From Lusitaniella coriacea LEGE 07157 (GTDB lineage Bacteria; Cyanobacteriota; Cyanobacteriia; Cyanobacteriales; Spirulinaceae), in assembly GCF_015207425.1 (NCBI RefSeq), contig NZ_JADEWZ010000006.1, positions 1 to 64,000 of the forward strand: a DNA stretch of 64,000 nt. Reading direction: 5' to 3'. The first letter of the stretch is position 1. Each line of letters begins with the position of its first letter. Below are positions 44,587 through 53,807 of the stretch, in pieces. The position numbers were made by a program, and so were the translations under genes. The notes under the pieces were generated by a model. That model saw only the letters and a list, made by a program, of their open reading frames with translations. It had not been told where the DNA came from and did no database searches.

Positions 44587-45480
44587 CTACTTCAGGGAAG
44601 TGTAACCCGAAGGACACGCGATCGCGCCCTCTTCAGTATTGGGTTGAGGGGGTGTGGCTTGAGTCGGTTCGTCGCTTTCGCAAAGCAATGTTTGGCTCAT
44701 TTTGCCCTGAGACTCATCAGTGGCGAAAACAATTCCCGTATAGCTCTTTAAACCCTCTTTCTTCGATGTCGCAAGAGTTTGAACGAGTTTTCCTTCTTCA
44801 ATGACAACAAGATTGTATTTATAGGTCTCCGTTTCCGGCGCAATTCCAATACCCAATTCATCAAGAGCATCCGTAAATTGAGATTCTTCGAGAAAAAATG
44901 CCTGTTGCGCTCGATTCATCGCCCCAACATTGGTTTTACCCTCAGACTGTTTCGCTGTTTTCTCCTCTGTTTCAATATCGTCGCTGCTGACAACAACAAC
45001 ATTTTGGGGAAGCGTCGCGACCTCAGCCGTCTTCCTCAAACGAAGCGTGCGATTTCCAAATTCAGTGGGTCTGGGTTCTCCCGGCGAAGAATTGGCAAAT
45101 TGTAACCGATCTGTATCGGGAAATTCAAAAATAGTTGAAATGACCTGTTCGGCTTCTCCAAAAGAAATATTTAAGTGCTTGGGTTGTGTCGTTGAATCGA
45201 TTGTATAAGTGCCTTCTAAGGCTTCCGAAGGCGAAATAAAGAGATAGAGTATGCCTTCAGGAGCAAAAATCATTTTCCCCGTCTCTTGCGCTTCTTCTGC
45301 TTCTGCTTCCCAAGTTCCAAGGAGTTTTTGGATATCTGGATTCTCTGCAACAACAGATTGAGTTAGGGAGGAAGTTGCCGAATCTGAAGAATCTTTTAAA
45401 CCACACCCCGATAGCGCGAGCATGGTCACGCAACTCATCGCCATTAATGAATAGTGCCATTGGCGTTTTGCAGAAAGCAT
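44587..45480 (-). CDS. Lipoprotein with type IV pilin G/H-like domain
   Basis: 297 residues. Lipobox LALSGC with Cys 26 after a short hydrophobic signal, so it should be lipid-anchored at the outer side of the cytoplasmic membrane. Residues about 35-150 form a calycin-like beta region (GTWEAEAEEAQETGKMIF). About 185-250 reads MNRAQQAFFLEESQFTDAL and IAPETETYKYNLVVIEEG, typical of cyanobacterial pilin-like G/H family proteins, but the prepilin leader (G/F-T-L-x-E) is absent. Role unknown; not a true pilin subunit. Confidence 0.8.
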   Translation of the reverse strand: MLSAKRQWHYSLMAMSCVTMLALSGCGLKDSSDSATSSLTQSVVAENPDIQKLLGTWEAEAEEAQETGKMIFAPEGILYLFISPSEALEGTYTIDSTTQPKHLNISFGEAEQVISTIFEFPDTDRLQFANSSPGEPRPTEFGNRTLRLRKTAEVATLPQNVVVVSSDDIETEEKTAKQSEGKTNVGAMNRAQQAFFLEESQFTDALDELGIGIAPETETYKYNLVVIEEGKLVQTLATSKKEGLKSYTGIVFATDESQGKMSQTLLCESDEPTQATPPQPNTEEGAIACPSGYTSLK

Positions 45481-45999
45481 GAATAGATAGTCCCCCTGAA
45501 TTCAATGTGTGCATTTATGGGATTTAAGGCTCGTACAGTCTAGCCTATTGTCGTTCTGATGTCATGAATCGCTTTAATTTCAAGAAATCAAAAGCTTTCG
45601 ATCGCCGATCGCCGATCGTTCCGTAAATTAGTAGATTACAAGATTAAAAGACTAAATTTGCTTCATCGATCGTGAAATTGCCGAATCAGTCCAGACCCTT
45701 ACAGGATATTAACAAAGTATCCCAGAAATTAGCCCTTGCCAGAGAAAAATACAGGGCGAATCAAAATTGCATTCTTTTCACCGCGCCGTGCTATACATTG
45801 AGTACCGTTAGGCAGAGAGATTCTTGGAGTTTTGTGGATGAGGGTAAGTGTTAACACGATTAATACTTTCCGTTAGCGATCGCGATCGCGCATTCTAACG
45901 ATTTTAATTACCCATTTTCGCGATCGCGATCGCATCTTGAGAACCCCATACCTTGGGACAATACCAAAGGATTAAACGGTTTAGCAAGGGAGCAGGATC
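45481..45999. other. 519-bp intergenic region with clustered HIP1 sites
   Basis: Contains two double HIP1 palindromes (45876-45891 and 45919-45933), a GATCGCC tandem at about 45600-45618, and AT-rich spacers. No convincing gene is seen apart from the small Cys-rich frame starting at 46000. A 60-codon GTG-started frame at 45672 has no family feature. Confidence 0.5.
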
Positions 46000-46176
46000 T
46001 TGAAATTACAACACTGTCGGGGCTGTAATCACTACAAACTCAACGGACGACGCGGTGGCACCTGTCAACTGTTAGAAGTTCAAGTCAAAGGAAATTGGAA
46101 AGCCTGTTCCCTCTCAGTGCAGCCCTTTCGCTCGTCATCTTGCGCCGCTCGTTCAGAACCCGTCTTAGCCGGTTAG
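46000..46176 (+). CDS. Conserved small Cys-rich protein with TTG start
   Basis: 58 residues, TTG start at 46000 preceded by a good SD (GGGAGCAGGATCTTG). The sequence begins LKLQHCRGCNHYKLNGRRGG, then TCQLLEVQVKGNWKACSLSV. Cys 6, 9, 22 and 36 are spaced CxxC...C...C, suggesting a zinc or iron-sulfur knuckle. I recall similar small proteins in other cyanobacteria with the NGRRGGTCQ motif, usually longer at the C-terminus; here it ends early after QPFRSSSCAARSEPVLAG. Function unknown. Confidence 0.7.
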   Translation: MKLQHCRGCNHYKLNGRRGGTCQLLEVQVKGNWKACSLSVQPFRSSSCAARSEPVLAG

Positions 46177-46184
46177 GGCGTACC

Positions 46185-47903
46185 TTAGAGCTTTTTTCCG
46201 AATAACTGCCGAGCATCGGCTTGAATCGCTTCGTATTGCTCCACAATAGGCGCAATGGCTTGTTCTTCCCGTTCCACATAATCGTAAAACTGAACGAAAA
46301 TTCGCTCGACTTCCTCATAAATCAAACCGAGTTTTTGATGCAATCGGTCGGTCACATCGCTATTAAATTTACCTTGTTCGCGATCGAGAGCGCTTTCAAA
46401 CTTGCGGATGATATGATTGCGCTGCCAAGCAATACCCACCGCAAACAAAACCACGCCAATCCCAGCAAAGGCAATGCCAATCGCGTTCATAATCGCCTCA
46501 GCAACCGCAAACTCAAGAACATTGAGAATCGTTCCGGCAATAGTGACAAAAATTCCGCCCACAATTTCTACCGCCATATCCTCCGCATTAGCGTTTAACG
46601 TACTTACCAATCCCTCATCGGTGAGTAACTGCTCCACCTTCGATTTAATGCTTTCAATGACCTCCTGGCGGCGTTCGAGAATGGCAATCGAAATACTGCT
46701 ACTCTCAATTTGATGGGTTTGAACGTTATTGATATCCTGAGTCAGACTTTCCAGCAAGTGGCGAATGCCATCCACAAAATGTTGTGCGCCTTCACTGGAA
46801 AGCTCTTCGAGAGATATTTTGAGATCCGTTTGACAGCGTTCCTTGAAATCCGTAATCCAGGCTTGCATGGACGCTTCTTTTTTGAAAATCCCCACAAACG
46901 AACGCCGAATTACCGTCATCACCGAAAGACTATCTCTAAATTCGAGCTTAATTCGGGAAGAGATGCTATCGTAGCGGTCGCTGAGTCGCTCGACGAGGGT
47001 TTTTATTTCAAAGCGCGATCGCTTGCGACCGGCATCAATTTTAGTTTTAATATTTTCTACGGTCTTTTTATCTGCCGCCAACTGAACCCCCAAAGCTCGA
47101 ACATCATCTGCCAAAGCTTCAATGATTTTCTGGGTGGTATCGCTCACAGAACGCAGCTTAATTTTATAACTCGACCCACTAGACACCATTTCGAGAATAT
47201 AATCCCGAATTTCAGCAAAACCGCTATTTTCCTCGCCATTAAGTTCTCGTTCGGCGGAGGTTGCAAAGACAAGGGGAGCCGCAATTTGTTTTTGACGCGC
47301 GTAGTCTTTAACCCGTTCGACATTCGTTTCCAAGTCTGCGGGTTTGAGCAGATCGGACTGTTGTAAAATAAAAACCACTTTCTTTCGCCATTGAGCGCTT
47401 ACGAAATCGAGAAAATCCCAAGCGCTTTTTTGATAGGGATTTTTGGCGAATAAGACAAAAAAGGTGAGATCGCTATTGGGGATGTAGCGTTCGGTTACGA
47501 TCTGATGGTCTGCAACGATTGTATTGGTTCCGGGCGTATCGACAATGGAAATTTCTTGCAAAATTTCTATAGGTAAACCAATTTTTCTGAGATTAGGTTC
47601 GATTTGCCGCTCGAAGGGCTGCTCTGCGTAGACAATTTGTTGAATGGAATCAGTGCAGGGTTCGATATCCGTTCGGCAAACCGTTGCCTCAAGAAGGGCA
47701 TTGACAAAACTGCTTTTACCCGCTTTCACTTCTCCAACAACCACAAAAAGGAAAGGCTCGTTAATATTCTTTCTCAAGCTATCTGTCGTTGCCTGTAACT
47801 CCGGATTGTTACTATCCGCAGCCAATTGCTGCACGCGCTGGAGTAGGCTATCTAAATCCGAGCGGTAGTCTTGCAATTTTCGATTGACAATGGGGCTGCT
47901 CAT
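46185..47903 (-). CDS. Dynamin-like GTPase
   Basis: 572 residues. G1 GEVKAGKSSFVNALL (P-loop, about 57-71), G2 Thr in CTDSIQQ, G3 VDTPGTN (about 118), and G4 probably QQSDLLKPAD, which is TKxD-like. The middle is coiled coil and the region about 430-470 is hydrophobic (GGIFVTIAGTILNVLEF, GIAFAGIGVVLFAVGIAW), a membrane-binding or transmembrane paddle as in bacterial dynamin-like proteins (BDLP of Nostoc). It likely remodels membranes, for example thylakoid or stress-related fusion. Alone in its transcription unit, close to the small Cys-rich gene on the opposite strand. Confidence 0.9.
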   Translation of the reverse strand: MSSPIVNRKLQDYRSDLDSLLQRVQQLAADSNNPELQATTDSLRKNINEPFLFVVVGEVKAGKSSFVNALLEATVCRTDIEPCTDSIQQIVYAEQPFERQIEPNLRKIGLPIEILQEISIVDTPGTNTIVADHQIVTERYIPNSDLTFFVLFAKNPYQKSAWDFLDFVSAQWRKKVVFILQQSDLLKPADLETNVERVKDYARQKQIAAPLVFATSAERELNGEENSGFAEIRDYILEMVSSGSSYKIKLRSVSDTTQKIIEALADDVRALGVQLAADKKTVENIKTKIDAGRKRSRFEIKTLVERLSDRYDSISSRIKLEFRDSLSVMTVIRRSFVGIFKKEASMQAWITDFKERCQTDLKISLEELSSEGAQHFVDGIRHLLESLTQDINNVQTHQIESSSISIAILERRQEVIESIKSKVEQLLTDEGLVSTLNANAEDMAVEIVGGIFVTIAGTILNVLEFAVAEAIMNAIGIAFAGIGVVLFAVGIAWQRNHIIRKFESALDREQGKFNSDVTDRLHQKLGLIYEEVERIFVQFYDYVEREEQAIAPIVEQYEAIQADARQLFGKKL

Positions 47904-48052
47904 AACTATGCCTTTCCTTGTGCTGGGCGCGTCTTATTTCAATATCTCTGCCCCTATTAGACACTGAGCTGCGTTGTTTCTTCAAGCTTGAGTCGATTTT
48001 CGTTTTGACATTTGAGTACGCTTCAATCGTTAGGTTCTAGAGAAGACCGATA

Positions 48053-49372
48053 TTAATGACAAATCTCTTGCACCGACTTTGGAACCCCAGCAGTCAAAAC
48101 CTCGTGACCCTGTGGCGTAACCAAAAGATCGTCCTCAATGCGCACGCCAATACCGCGCCATTCCTCTGGCACTTCCGGTTGTCCTTCTGCGGGCTTAATG
48201 TTAGGGGCGATATAAATCCCCGGCTCGACCGTTAAAATATGACCGGGTTGTAAGTTTTGCCAAGTGTCTTCCCCCTGTTGATAAACCCCTGCATCGTGAA
48301 CGTCTAACCCCAACCAATGTCCGGTGCGGTGCATATAAAAAGGCTTATATTTTTCCTCTTTAATAATCTCTTCTAAGTTCCCTTGCAACAGTCCAAAGTC
48401 GAGCAATCCTTGAACTAAAACGCACACGGCAATATCGTGAAATTCGTTATAGGGTTTACCCGGTTTGACTTCTTCAATGGCTTTCAGTTGTGCGGCTAAA
48501 ACGAGTTCGTAAATCGCTTGTTGGTGCTTGGTAAATTTGCCGCCAATAGGAAAGGTGCGGGTAATATCGCCGTTGTAATAGTCGTAGCAACACCCCGCAT
48601 CAATCAGTAACAAGTCGCCGTTTTGCAGTTGTCGGTTGTTTTCAATGTAGTGGAGAATGCAAGCATTTGCACCGGAAGCGACAATCGAGGGATATGCGGG
48701 GCCCAATCCTCCTTGCAAGCGAAAGGTATGCTCGATTTCTGCTTGAACTTGATATTCGTACAGTCCTTCCTTGGCAAATGCCATTGCCCGATTGTGGGCT
48801 TCAACAGAAATTGCAGTTGCTTTGCGGACTAATTCAATTTCGGCGGGACTTTTAACTTGGCGTTGAGGATGAAAGGTGGGATTGGTATCTTCGATGGCAA
48901 TGGGCCCCCTCCCGCGTTTGGGATAGATGGCAATAAAGTTCTGCCAGTGTTGGAGAATGGTGTTGTTAAAGGCTTTGTCCCGTCCGAGGTGATAGTAAAT
49001 TCGGTCGGCATCTTTGAGGTATTGCGGCAGTTTTTCGTTGAATTCCGCAATGGGATACACCACATCTGCGCCAAATTGGTCTTTTGCCTGTTCTACGCCG
49101 ACGCGATATCCCGTCCAGGTTTCTTTTTCTAAGTCTTTGGGTTGCACGAAAAGGATAAAGCGATGTTCTTTGTGGTGAGGGGCGAGTACGGCGACGGCTT
49201 GGGATTCGTTGAATCCGGTCAAGTAGTAAAAGTCGCTGTCTTGGCGAAAGGGATGTTCGACATCGTGGTGCATGACGGAGAGGGGCGCACTGCGAAAAAT
49301 GGCGGTTCCTTGACCGATTTTTGCCATTAATTGTTCGCGACGCGAGCGGTATTCGGCTGCGGTAATACTCAT
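48053..49372 (-). CDS. pepP: Xaa-Pro aminopeptidase (aminopeptidase P)
   Basis: Cleaves N-terminal residues from peptides with proline in second position; two-metal pita-bread fold. 439 residues from MSITAAEYRSR (49372); a frame-open ATG eight codons upstream is less likely. N-terminal domain features IFRSAPLSVMHHDVEHPFRQ and YYLTGF; C-terminal metal ligands: LLIDAGCCYDYYNGDITRTF (Asp pair), HRTGHWLGLDVHD (His), VEPGIYIAP (Glu) and GVRIEDDLLV (Glu). Cytoplasmic housekeeping enzyme. Confidence 0.95.
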   Translation of the reverse strand: MSITAAEYRSRREQLMAKIGQGTAIFRSAPLSVMHHDVEHPFRQDSDFYYLTGFNESQAVAVLAPHHKEHRFILFVQPKDLEKETWTGYRVGVEQAKDQFGADVVYPIAEFNEKLPQYLKDADRIYYHLGRDKAFNNTILQHWQNFIAIYPKRGRGPIAIEDTNPTFHPQRQVKSPAEIELVRKATAISVEAHNRAMAFAKEGLYEYQVQAEIEHTFRLQGGLGPAYPSIVASGANACILHYIENNRQLQNGDLLLIDAGCCYDYYNGDITRTFPIGGKFTKHQQAIYELVLAAQLKAIEEVKPGKPYNEFHDIAVCVLVQGLLDFGLLQGNLEEIIKEEKYKPFYMHRTGHWLGLDVHDAGVYQQGEDTWQNLQPGHILTVEPGIYIAPNIKPAEGQPEVPEEWRGIGVRIEDDLLVTPQGHEVLTAGVPKSVQEICH

Positions 49373-49667
49373 TCCTGGTCTGATACGGTTTCTCAACTAT
49401 GGTACTGCGCGTGCTGCCCTTCGGTAGATCCCTTTTTGATCTCGGCAAGCTGAAAGAGGCAATTATTGACGCGATCGTATTATTTCTGTAACATAAAAAA
49501 GTACTCTCAATGAGGCATTGTCTTATGCTTGCGATCTTTGTCGGCACTGTAAAAATCTCAGCCCTAACCCCCGACCGCTATAAATATTGAACCCATGTAT
49601 GACCTATATTTAGGTGCGTCCTCTGGGGTTAAGGCAACGCAACACTGCCAACCGAGAGGAACTCATC

Positions 49668-50729
49668 GTGAATTTAGAACAATTAGGCTGGAATGAATTT
49701 TTCGAGCCGTATTATACGCCGGAAGCTGACTCAGAAAGGATTGTTGGTCGTATCGCTTGTGCCACCTCCCAAACTTACTTAACCTACACTCCCCAGGGAA
49801 ATTATTGGGCAATAACAACGGGAAGAATGCGCTACCTTGCTCGCAATAGCGCCGATTTACCTGCTGTTGGAGATTGGGTTATTCTCAAACCCACAGGAGG
49901 AGAGCAACAGGGAATTATCGAGGAAGTTTTACCCCGAAAAAGCAAATTTTCTCGCCAAGCGGCTGGAGAAATTGTCCAAGAGCAAATTATTGCCACCAAC
50001 ATCGACACAATTTTTCTTGTTGTTGGGTTAGATGGAGACTTTAATCTGCGACGAATCGAACGCTACTTGATTCAAGTTCGGGAGAGTGGGGCGAATCCCG
50101 TTATTCTCTTGAATAAGGCAGATTTACATGGGGATAGCGAACACTATCGCGTTGCAGTGGAATCTGTTGCTCTCGATGTTCCCATTCTTTTACTCAGTGC
50201 TACCTGCAACCAGGGTTTAGAAAGCTTGCACCCCTATTTGAATATGGGTCAAACTGTCGCTCTTGTGGGGTCTTCGGGTGCGGGGAAATCTACGCTTATC
50301 AATCAATTAATCGGTCGCCAGCGTCAGGCGGTACGGGAGGTTCGCCAAGATGACAGCAAAGGTCGCCATACGACGACTCGCCGAGAACTCATCTCTTTAC
50401 CCGCAGGAGGATTGCTTGTCGATACGCCGGGAATGCGAGAGTTGCAAACTTGGCGCGTCGAGGGAGGATTGTCGGAGACTTTTGCGGAGATTGAAGACTT
50501 GGCAACCCAATGCCGTTTTCGTAATTGCCAACACGAGTCAGAACCCAACTGTGCGGTACAGGAGGCAATTTCTGAGGGAACGCTTGACCCGAAACGCTGG
50601 CGCAGCTATAAAAAGTTACAGCGAGAGGCTAAGTTTTCTAATTCTCGACAAGAGAAAACGGCAGCTTTAGTGGAAAAGGAAAAGTGGAAAAAGATTCATC
50701 AGGTTATGCGAAAGCGGAATAAGCTGTAA
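49668..50729 (+). CDS. rsgA: Small ribosomal subunit biogenesis GTPase RsgA
   Basis: Circularly permuted GTPase for late 30S maturation. 353 residues from the GTG at 49668, which has a strong SD (GAGAGGA, 9 bases before); an in-frame GTG at 49614 lacks one. OB fold at the N-terminus, then G4 LLNKADL, G1 LVGSSGAGKSTLIN, G2/G3 RHTTTRREL and DTPGMREL, in the permuted order G4-G1-G3. The C-terminal zinc finger CRFRNCQHESEPNC is intact. Divergent from pepP. Confidence 0.95.
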   Translation: MNLEQLGWNEFFEPYYTPEADSERIVGRIACATSQTYLTYTPQGNYWAITTGRMRYLARNSADLPAVGDWVILKPTGGEQQGIIEEVLPRKSKFSRQAAGEIVQEQIIATNIDTIFLVVGLDGDFNLRRIERYLIQVRESGANPVILLNKADLHGDSEHYRVAVESVALDVPILLLSATCNQGLESLHPYLNMGQTVALVGSSGAGKSTLINQLIGRQRQAVREVRQDDSKGRHTTTRRELISLPAGGLLVDTPGMRELQTWRVEGGLSETFAEIEDLATQCRFRNCQHESEPNCAVQEAISEGTLDPKRWRSYKKLQREAKFSNSRQEKTAALVEKEKWKKIHQVMRKRNKL

Positions 50730-50754
50730 TGAACTCAAAAGTCGGACAAAATTG

Positions 50755-50836
50755 AATGGCACTGACTTAAGGCTGGTGGGCGCTGCCCACCCTACGAAAT
50801 TTTAATGCTTTGGGCGATTTCTTAATGCTTAATGAT
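50755..50836 (+). repeat. MITE-like element, family B, copy 2
   Basis: Begins AATGGCACTGACTTAAGGC and contains the hairpin GGTGGGCGCTGCCCACC followed by CTACGAAAT, as in the copies at 22953 and 54292. The 3' inverted repeat is degraded. It lies between the convergent rsgA and the two-TM protein gene and probably supplies a terminator-like hairpin. Confidence 0.7.
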
Positions 50837-50866
50837 TTCTTTTCACCGTAAGAAAAAGTCATAATC

Positions 50867-51568
50867 TTACCGCCTCCGTCGTAGGGTGTTGGGACGGCGA
50901 CGAGGCGTTTCTCTGTCGCGCGGGTCGCGATTGGAGAGTTGCGCGCTGACTACGCGAAAGGCATCCTTTGCCAAGTAGGGATATTCTCCTATCCAAAGAT
51001 CGTGCTTGGGAATGTAAATATCGCTGATTTTAGTAATTCGTGCGAGGTCGCGGTCGTTGGAGAGAACGACTAATTCTGCTATATTACCAGGCGCGATCGC
51101 TTTGTGGATACGTTGCAGGGGAGCGCGAACGATGGTTCTAAAACCCGTCTCATCTCCCACTTCAACATTAATCCGTCGCTCGCGGTTTTCTACAATGACT
51201 AACTCACCACGATTATTAACGGTTTCTTCTTCGCCTACAAGGTCATCTGTTACGAAGACATCCAGCACTCGACCGCGAAAAAACCCACTATATTGGAACC
51301 GACGATAGGATGCGTTCTTTTGACTCGCCCAGTATGCGGGACTCCACAACCAATACAAACCCGCAGCAAATCCAAGGAGTAGTTTGAGTCCTTGAGCGCT
51401 ATTGCCTAAAAAACTGCCTAACAGCCAAATTACAATCACTGCGACCACAGAAATCATTAATCGCCGCAAGAAGTCGCGAAGTTTGCCCCAACAGGCACCA
51501 TACTGAGAACCCGTAGCAATGAAGGGAATGAGTTGATCGAATTTTTCGCGGGTCAGGGGAATTAGCAT
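50867..51568 (-). CDS. Conserved cyanobacterial membrane protein, two TM segments
   Basis: 233 residues. Two hydrophobic helices near 36-55 (MISVVAVIVIWLLGSFLG) and 60-80 (LKLLLGFAAGLYWLWSPAYW), then a soluble beta-rich region (GRVLDVFVTDDLVGEEETV, ELVIVENRERRINVEVGDE) and an Arg-rich tail. Homologues in cyanobacteria are often labelled phosphate ABC transporter permease, which has no support in the sequence: no permease loop is present. I can say only that it is a membrane-anchored protein with a large soluble domain. Confidence 0.75.
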   Translation of the reverse strand: MLIPLTREKFDQLIPFIATGSQYGACWGKLRDFLRRLMISVVAVIVIWLLGSFLGNSAQGLKLLLGFAAGLYWLWSPAYWASQKNASYRRFQYSGFFRGRVLDVFVTDDLVGEEETVNNRGELVIVENRERRINVEVGDETGFRTIVRAPLQRIHKAIAPGNIAELVVLSNDRDLARITKISDIYIPKHDLWIGEYPYLAKDAFRVVSAQLSNRDPRDRETPRRRPNTLRRRR

Positions 51569-51684
51569 CTACTGGTTTGTCAATTTTCAATTGAGGGGGA
51601 AAGGGGTAAAGGGGAAAGGATAAAGATTTACCCTCGCTAGCAATCCTTAATGTTTGTTGAGTTGAACAGACCGATACAAAAATC

Positions 51685-52512
51685 CTACAGAATTTTTTCT
51701 AATCCATAAACAAGGGTTTTGAGTTGCGTAACTTTGCGAATGGAGAGGAGAACTCCCGGCATGAAGGCGGCGCGGTCTGTGGTGTCGTGTCGCAGGGTAT
51801 AAATTTGACCGGCTGCGCCAAAGATCATTTCTTGGTGGGCGATGAAACCGGGCAAGCGAACGCTGTGGATGCGAATATTTTCATCGGCGAGACATCCTCG
51901 CGCGCCGGGAATTTTTTCGGTTTCTTCGACTTGTGGGGGGTTGTAGGTTTTGCCCATTTCTGCGAGCATTTGCGCGGTTTTAATGGCTGTTCCACTCGGT
52001 GCGTCGGCTTTTTGGTTGTGGTGTAGTTCGATGATTTCGAGGCAATCGAAGTGTTTTGCGGCTTGAAGTGCGGCTTGTTGCATTAATATGACCCCGATAC
52101 AAAAGTTGGGGATAATTAACGCACCCGTACTGGCTTTTTCGGCAAATTCCGTTAAATCTTTAATTTGTTCTGCGCTCAATCCGGTTGTTCCGACGACGGG
52201 ACGCACCCCATACGCGATCGCGCTGCGAGTATTTTCATATACGCTATCAGGGTGGGTAAAATCGACCATCACCCCCTGAATCTCCTGTTGGGTTGCCATC
52301 ACCAACACGCTCTGCAAGTCGTTGAGAATTGGGACTTCTAAGGCTCCGCACCCTGCAATTTCCCCCGCATCTTGCCCTAAGTATTGGGAGTCTCTCTCCA
52401 CTGCTCCCAACAGCATCATATCCTCTGTCTGCGCGATCACTTTGATGGTTTCGCGCCCCATTTTTCCTGCTGCGCCAGCAACAACCACAGGAATTAAAGA
52501 TTCATTTTCCAT
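51685..52512 (-). CDS. dapB: 4-hydroxy-tetrahydrodipicolinate reductase
   Basis: NAD(P)H-dependent reductase of the lysine/diaminopimelate pathway. 275 residues from [11 protein letters not shown] (52512); an ATG seven codons earlier is possible. Nucleotide motif [12 protein letters not shown] at the N-terminus, VVGTTGLS, the substrate-binding [15 protein letters not shown] block and [16 protein letters not shown] near the end are all diagnostic. Monocistronic. Confidence 0.96.
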   Translation of the reverse strand: MENESLIPVVVAGAAGKMGRETIKVIAQTEDMMLLGAVERDSQYLGQDAGEIAGCGALEVPILNDLQSVLVMATQQEIQGVMVDFTHPDSVYENTRSAIAYGVRPVVGTTGLSAEQIKDLTEFAEKASTGALIIPNFCIGVILMQQAALQAAKHFDCLEIIELHHNQKADAPSGTAIKTAQMLAEMGKTYNPPQVEETEKIPGARGCLADENIRIHSVRLPGFIAHQEMIFGAAGQIYTLRHDTTDRAAFMPGVLLSIRKVTQLKTLVYGLEKIL

Positions 52513-52633
52513 AACTTCGTGTATTTTCACCAAAATGCCCTAGGGGGAATTGTATGCGGTAGGGGCGGGTTTCGCCAATCTCTCGCGAACCCAATACCCA
52601 AATTGTAGAAAGCGTAGGCTATTTGTTGGGTTG

Positions 52634-52655
52634 GGGACGTTCCCTGAAACGTCCC
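52634..52655. terminator. GGGACGTT hairpin downstream of the glycosyltransferase gene
   Basis: GGGACGTT (52634-52641), loop CCCTGA, AACGTCCC (52648-52655): perfect 8-bp stem in the gap between the stop of the GT2 gene and the start of dapB. Similar GGGACGTT...AACGTCCC palindromes are frequent dispersed repeats in cyanobacteria. Confidence 0.5.
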
Positions 52656-52753
52656 TATTCTGAGTGTTGAACTCTATAGACATCTCACAAAGCGACAAGC
52701 TAGAAATAGCAAGACTTTAGCTGATGGCTGAAAGCTGTCCACTAATAACTGAC

Positions 52754-53788
52754 TTACGATTTGCTCGCTACTGAATCTTGACGAGTATAAATCTGTCCGT
52801 CGTTCCACAAGGATTGAACTTGGCTGTTCACCGCATTTAAAAAGCCCAAGCTATAAAAAACTCCGCGCACGACGGATTTCTTGAGGGATTTCTCTTTGTA
52901 ACAAGGAGGATTGCCCAAAACATGACAGTCAAATAACTTGGCAAACAAGCGTACCTGTTCCCCCGGCGTTAGGTTTTTGAGCGCCATCAAAAAATGATTG
53001 TGATAGAACTGCAATTGGTATTTGAGCGATCGCGTACTAATATCGTGACAGCCTCCAGTTTCTTCTCCAATATGAACTAAATGCGCCTCTGGGTCGTACC
53101 AAATTTTGTATCCCGTTTTTCGCAACCGCAAGCAAAAATCCGACTCTTCTCGTACCGCACTTCCCCGAAATCGCTCGTCAAACCATAACCCGTGCTTCAT
53201 GAAAATATCTCGGCGGAACGACATATTACATCCCCTTGCCGATAAGACCTGTTGCGGTTGAACTGTATGCACTAAATCAATGTAATACCAAGCAATTCCG
53301 GGGTCCATCGCCTCTGAGGGCAAATAGTCAATCTCGTAGGACTTTTCCTTCGATTTTTCCTCTGTCCCTTCCGCAAGTTGTCCGCAACCTTGCTGCGCGT
53401 CCCGCATTTTCATACGGTCAAAGACTCTCCCCGCAACCACGCCAATCTCTGGATTGTTGACGAAATTTCGAGCATGAGCGTGCAAATATCCCTCTGGAAG
53501 CTCAACATCGTCATCAATAAAGAGTAAAATCTCTCCCTTTGACCGCCGTACCGCGTAATTTCTCGCCCCCGGCAAACTTGCCCAATCTAGGCGAGACCAT
53601 TGAATTTTTCCCACATCGGACAGTTCTTGGAGCGTTTTCTCGGTTTCGGGTTCGTGAGTTGGGGTTTGATCGACCACTAAAACCTCAAAACTAGGATAGT
53701 CTTGCCGGAGAACGTCTGCAATGCTATCTCGTAGGGCTTGTTCCCGTCCGTAGGTGGGAATAATAACTGAAATCATTGGTAAGTTCAA
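52754..53788 (-). CDS. Family 2 glycosyltransferase, HpsN-like
   Basis: 344 residues. GT-A fold: MISVIIPTYGREQALRDSI, VLVVDQTPTHEP, SLPGARNYAVRRSKGEILLF with the DxD-like FIDDDVELP (about residue 91-97), then ARGCNMSFRRDIF and GSAVREESDFCLRLRKTGYK. These phrases, especially DLVHTVQPQQVL and LVHIGEETGGCHDI, match my memory of the hormogonium polysaccharide glycosyltransferase HpsN. Cytoplasmic, nucleotide-sugar dependent. Near the HpsL-like gene on the same strand, with a GNAT gene between. Sugar donor unknown. Confidence 0.8.
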   Translation of the reverse strand: MNLPMISVIIPTYGREQALRDSIADVLRQDYPSFEVLVVDQTPTHEPETEKTLQELSDVGKIQWSRLDWASLPGARNYAVRRSKGEILLFIDDDVELPEGYLHAHARNFVNNPEIGVVAGRVFDRMKMRDAQQGCGQLAEGTEEKSKEKSYEIDYLPSEAMDPGIAWYYIDLVHTVQPQQVLSARGCNMSFRRDIFMKHGLWFDERFRGSAVREESDFCLRLRKTGYKIWYDPEAHLVHIGEETGGCHDISTRSLKYQLQFYHNHFLMALKNLTPGEQVRLFAKLFDCHVLGNPPCYKEKSLKKSVVRGVFYSLGFLNAVNSQVQSLWNDGQIYTRQDSVASKS

Positions 53789-53807
53789 ATCTACAACTCC
53801 TTAAAAA

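Noticed and set aside
45672-45854. 60-codon frame with GTG start
   Set aside because: No ribosome-binding site, no conserved motif, and Cys/Thr-rich random composition in an otherwise empty region.
50867-51568. Phosphate ABC transporter permease
   Set aside because: Only two membrane helices and no permease loop; the common annotation is not supported by the sequence.
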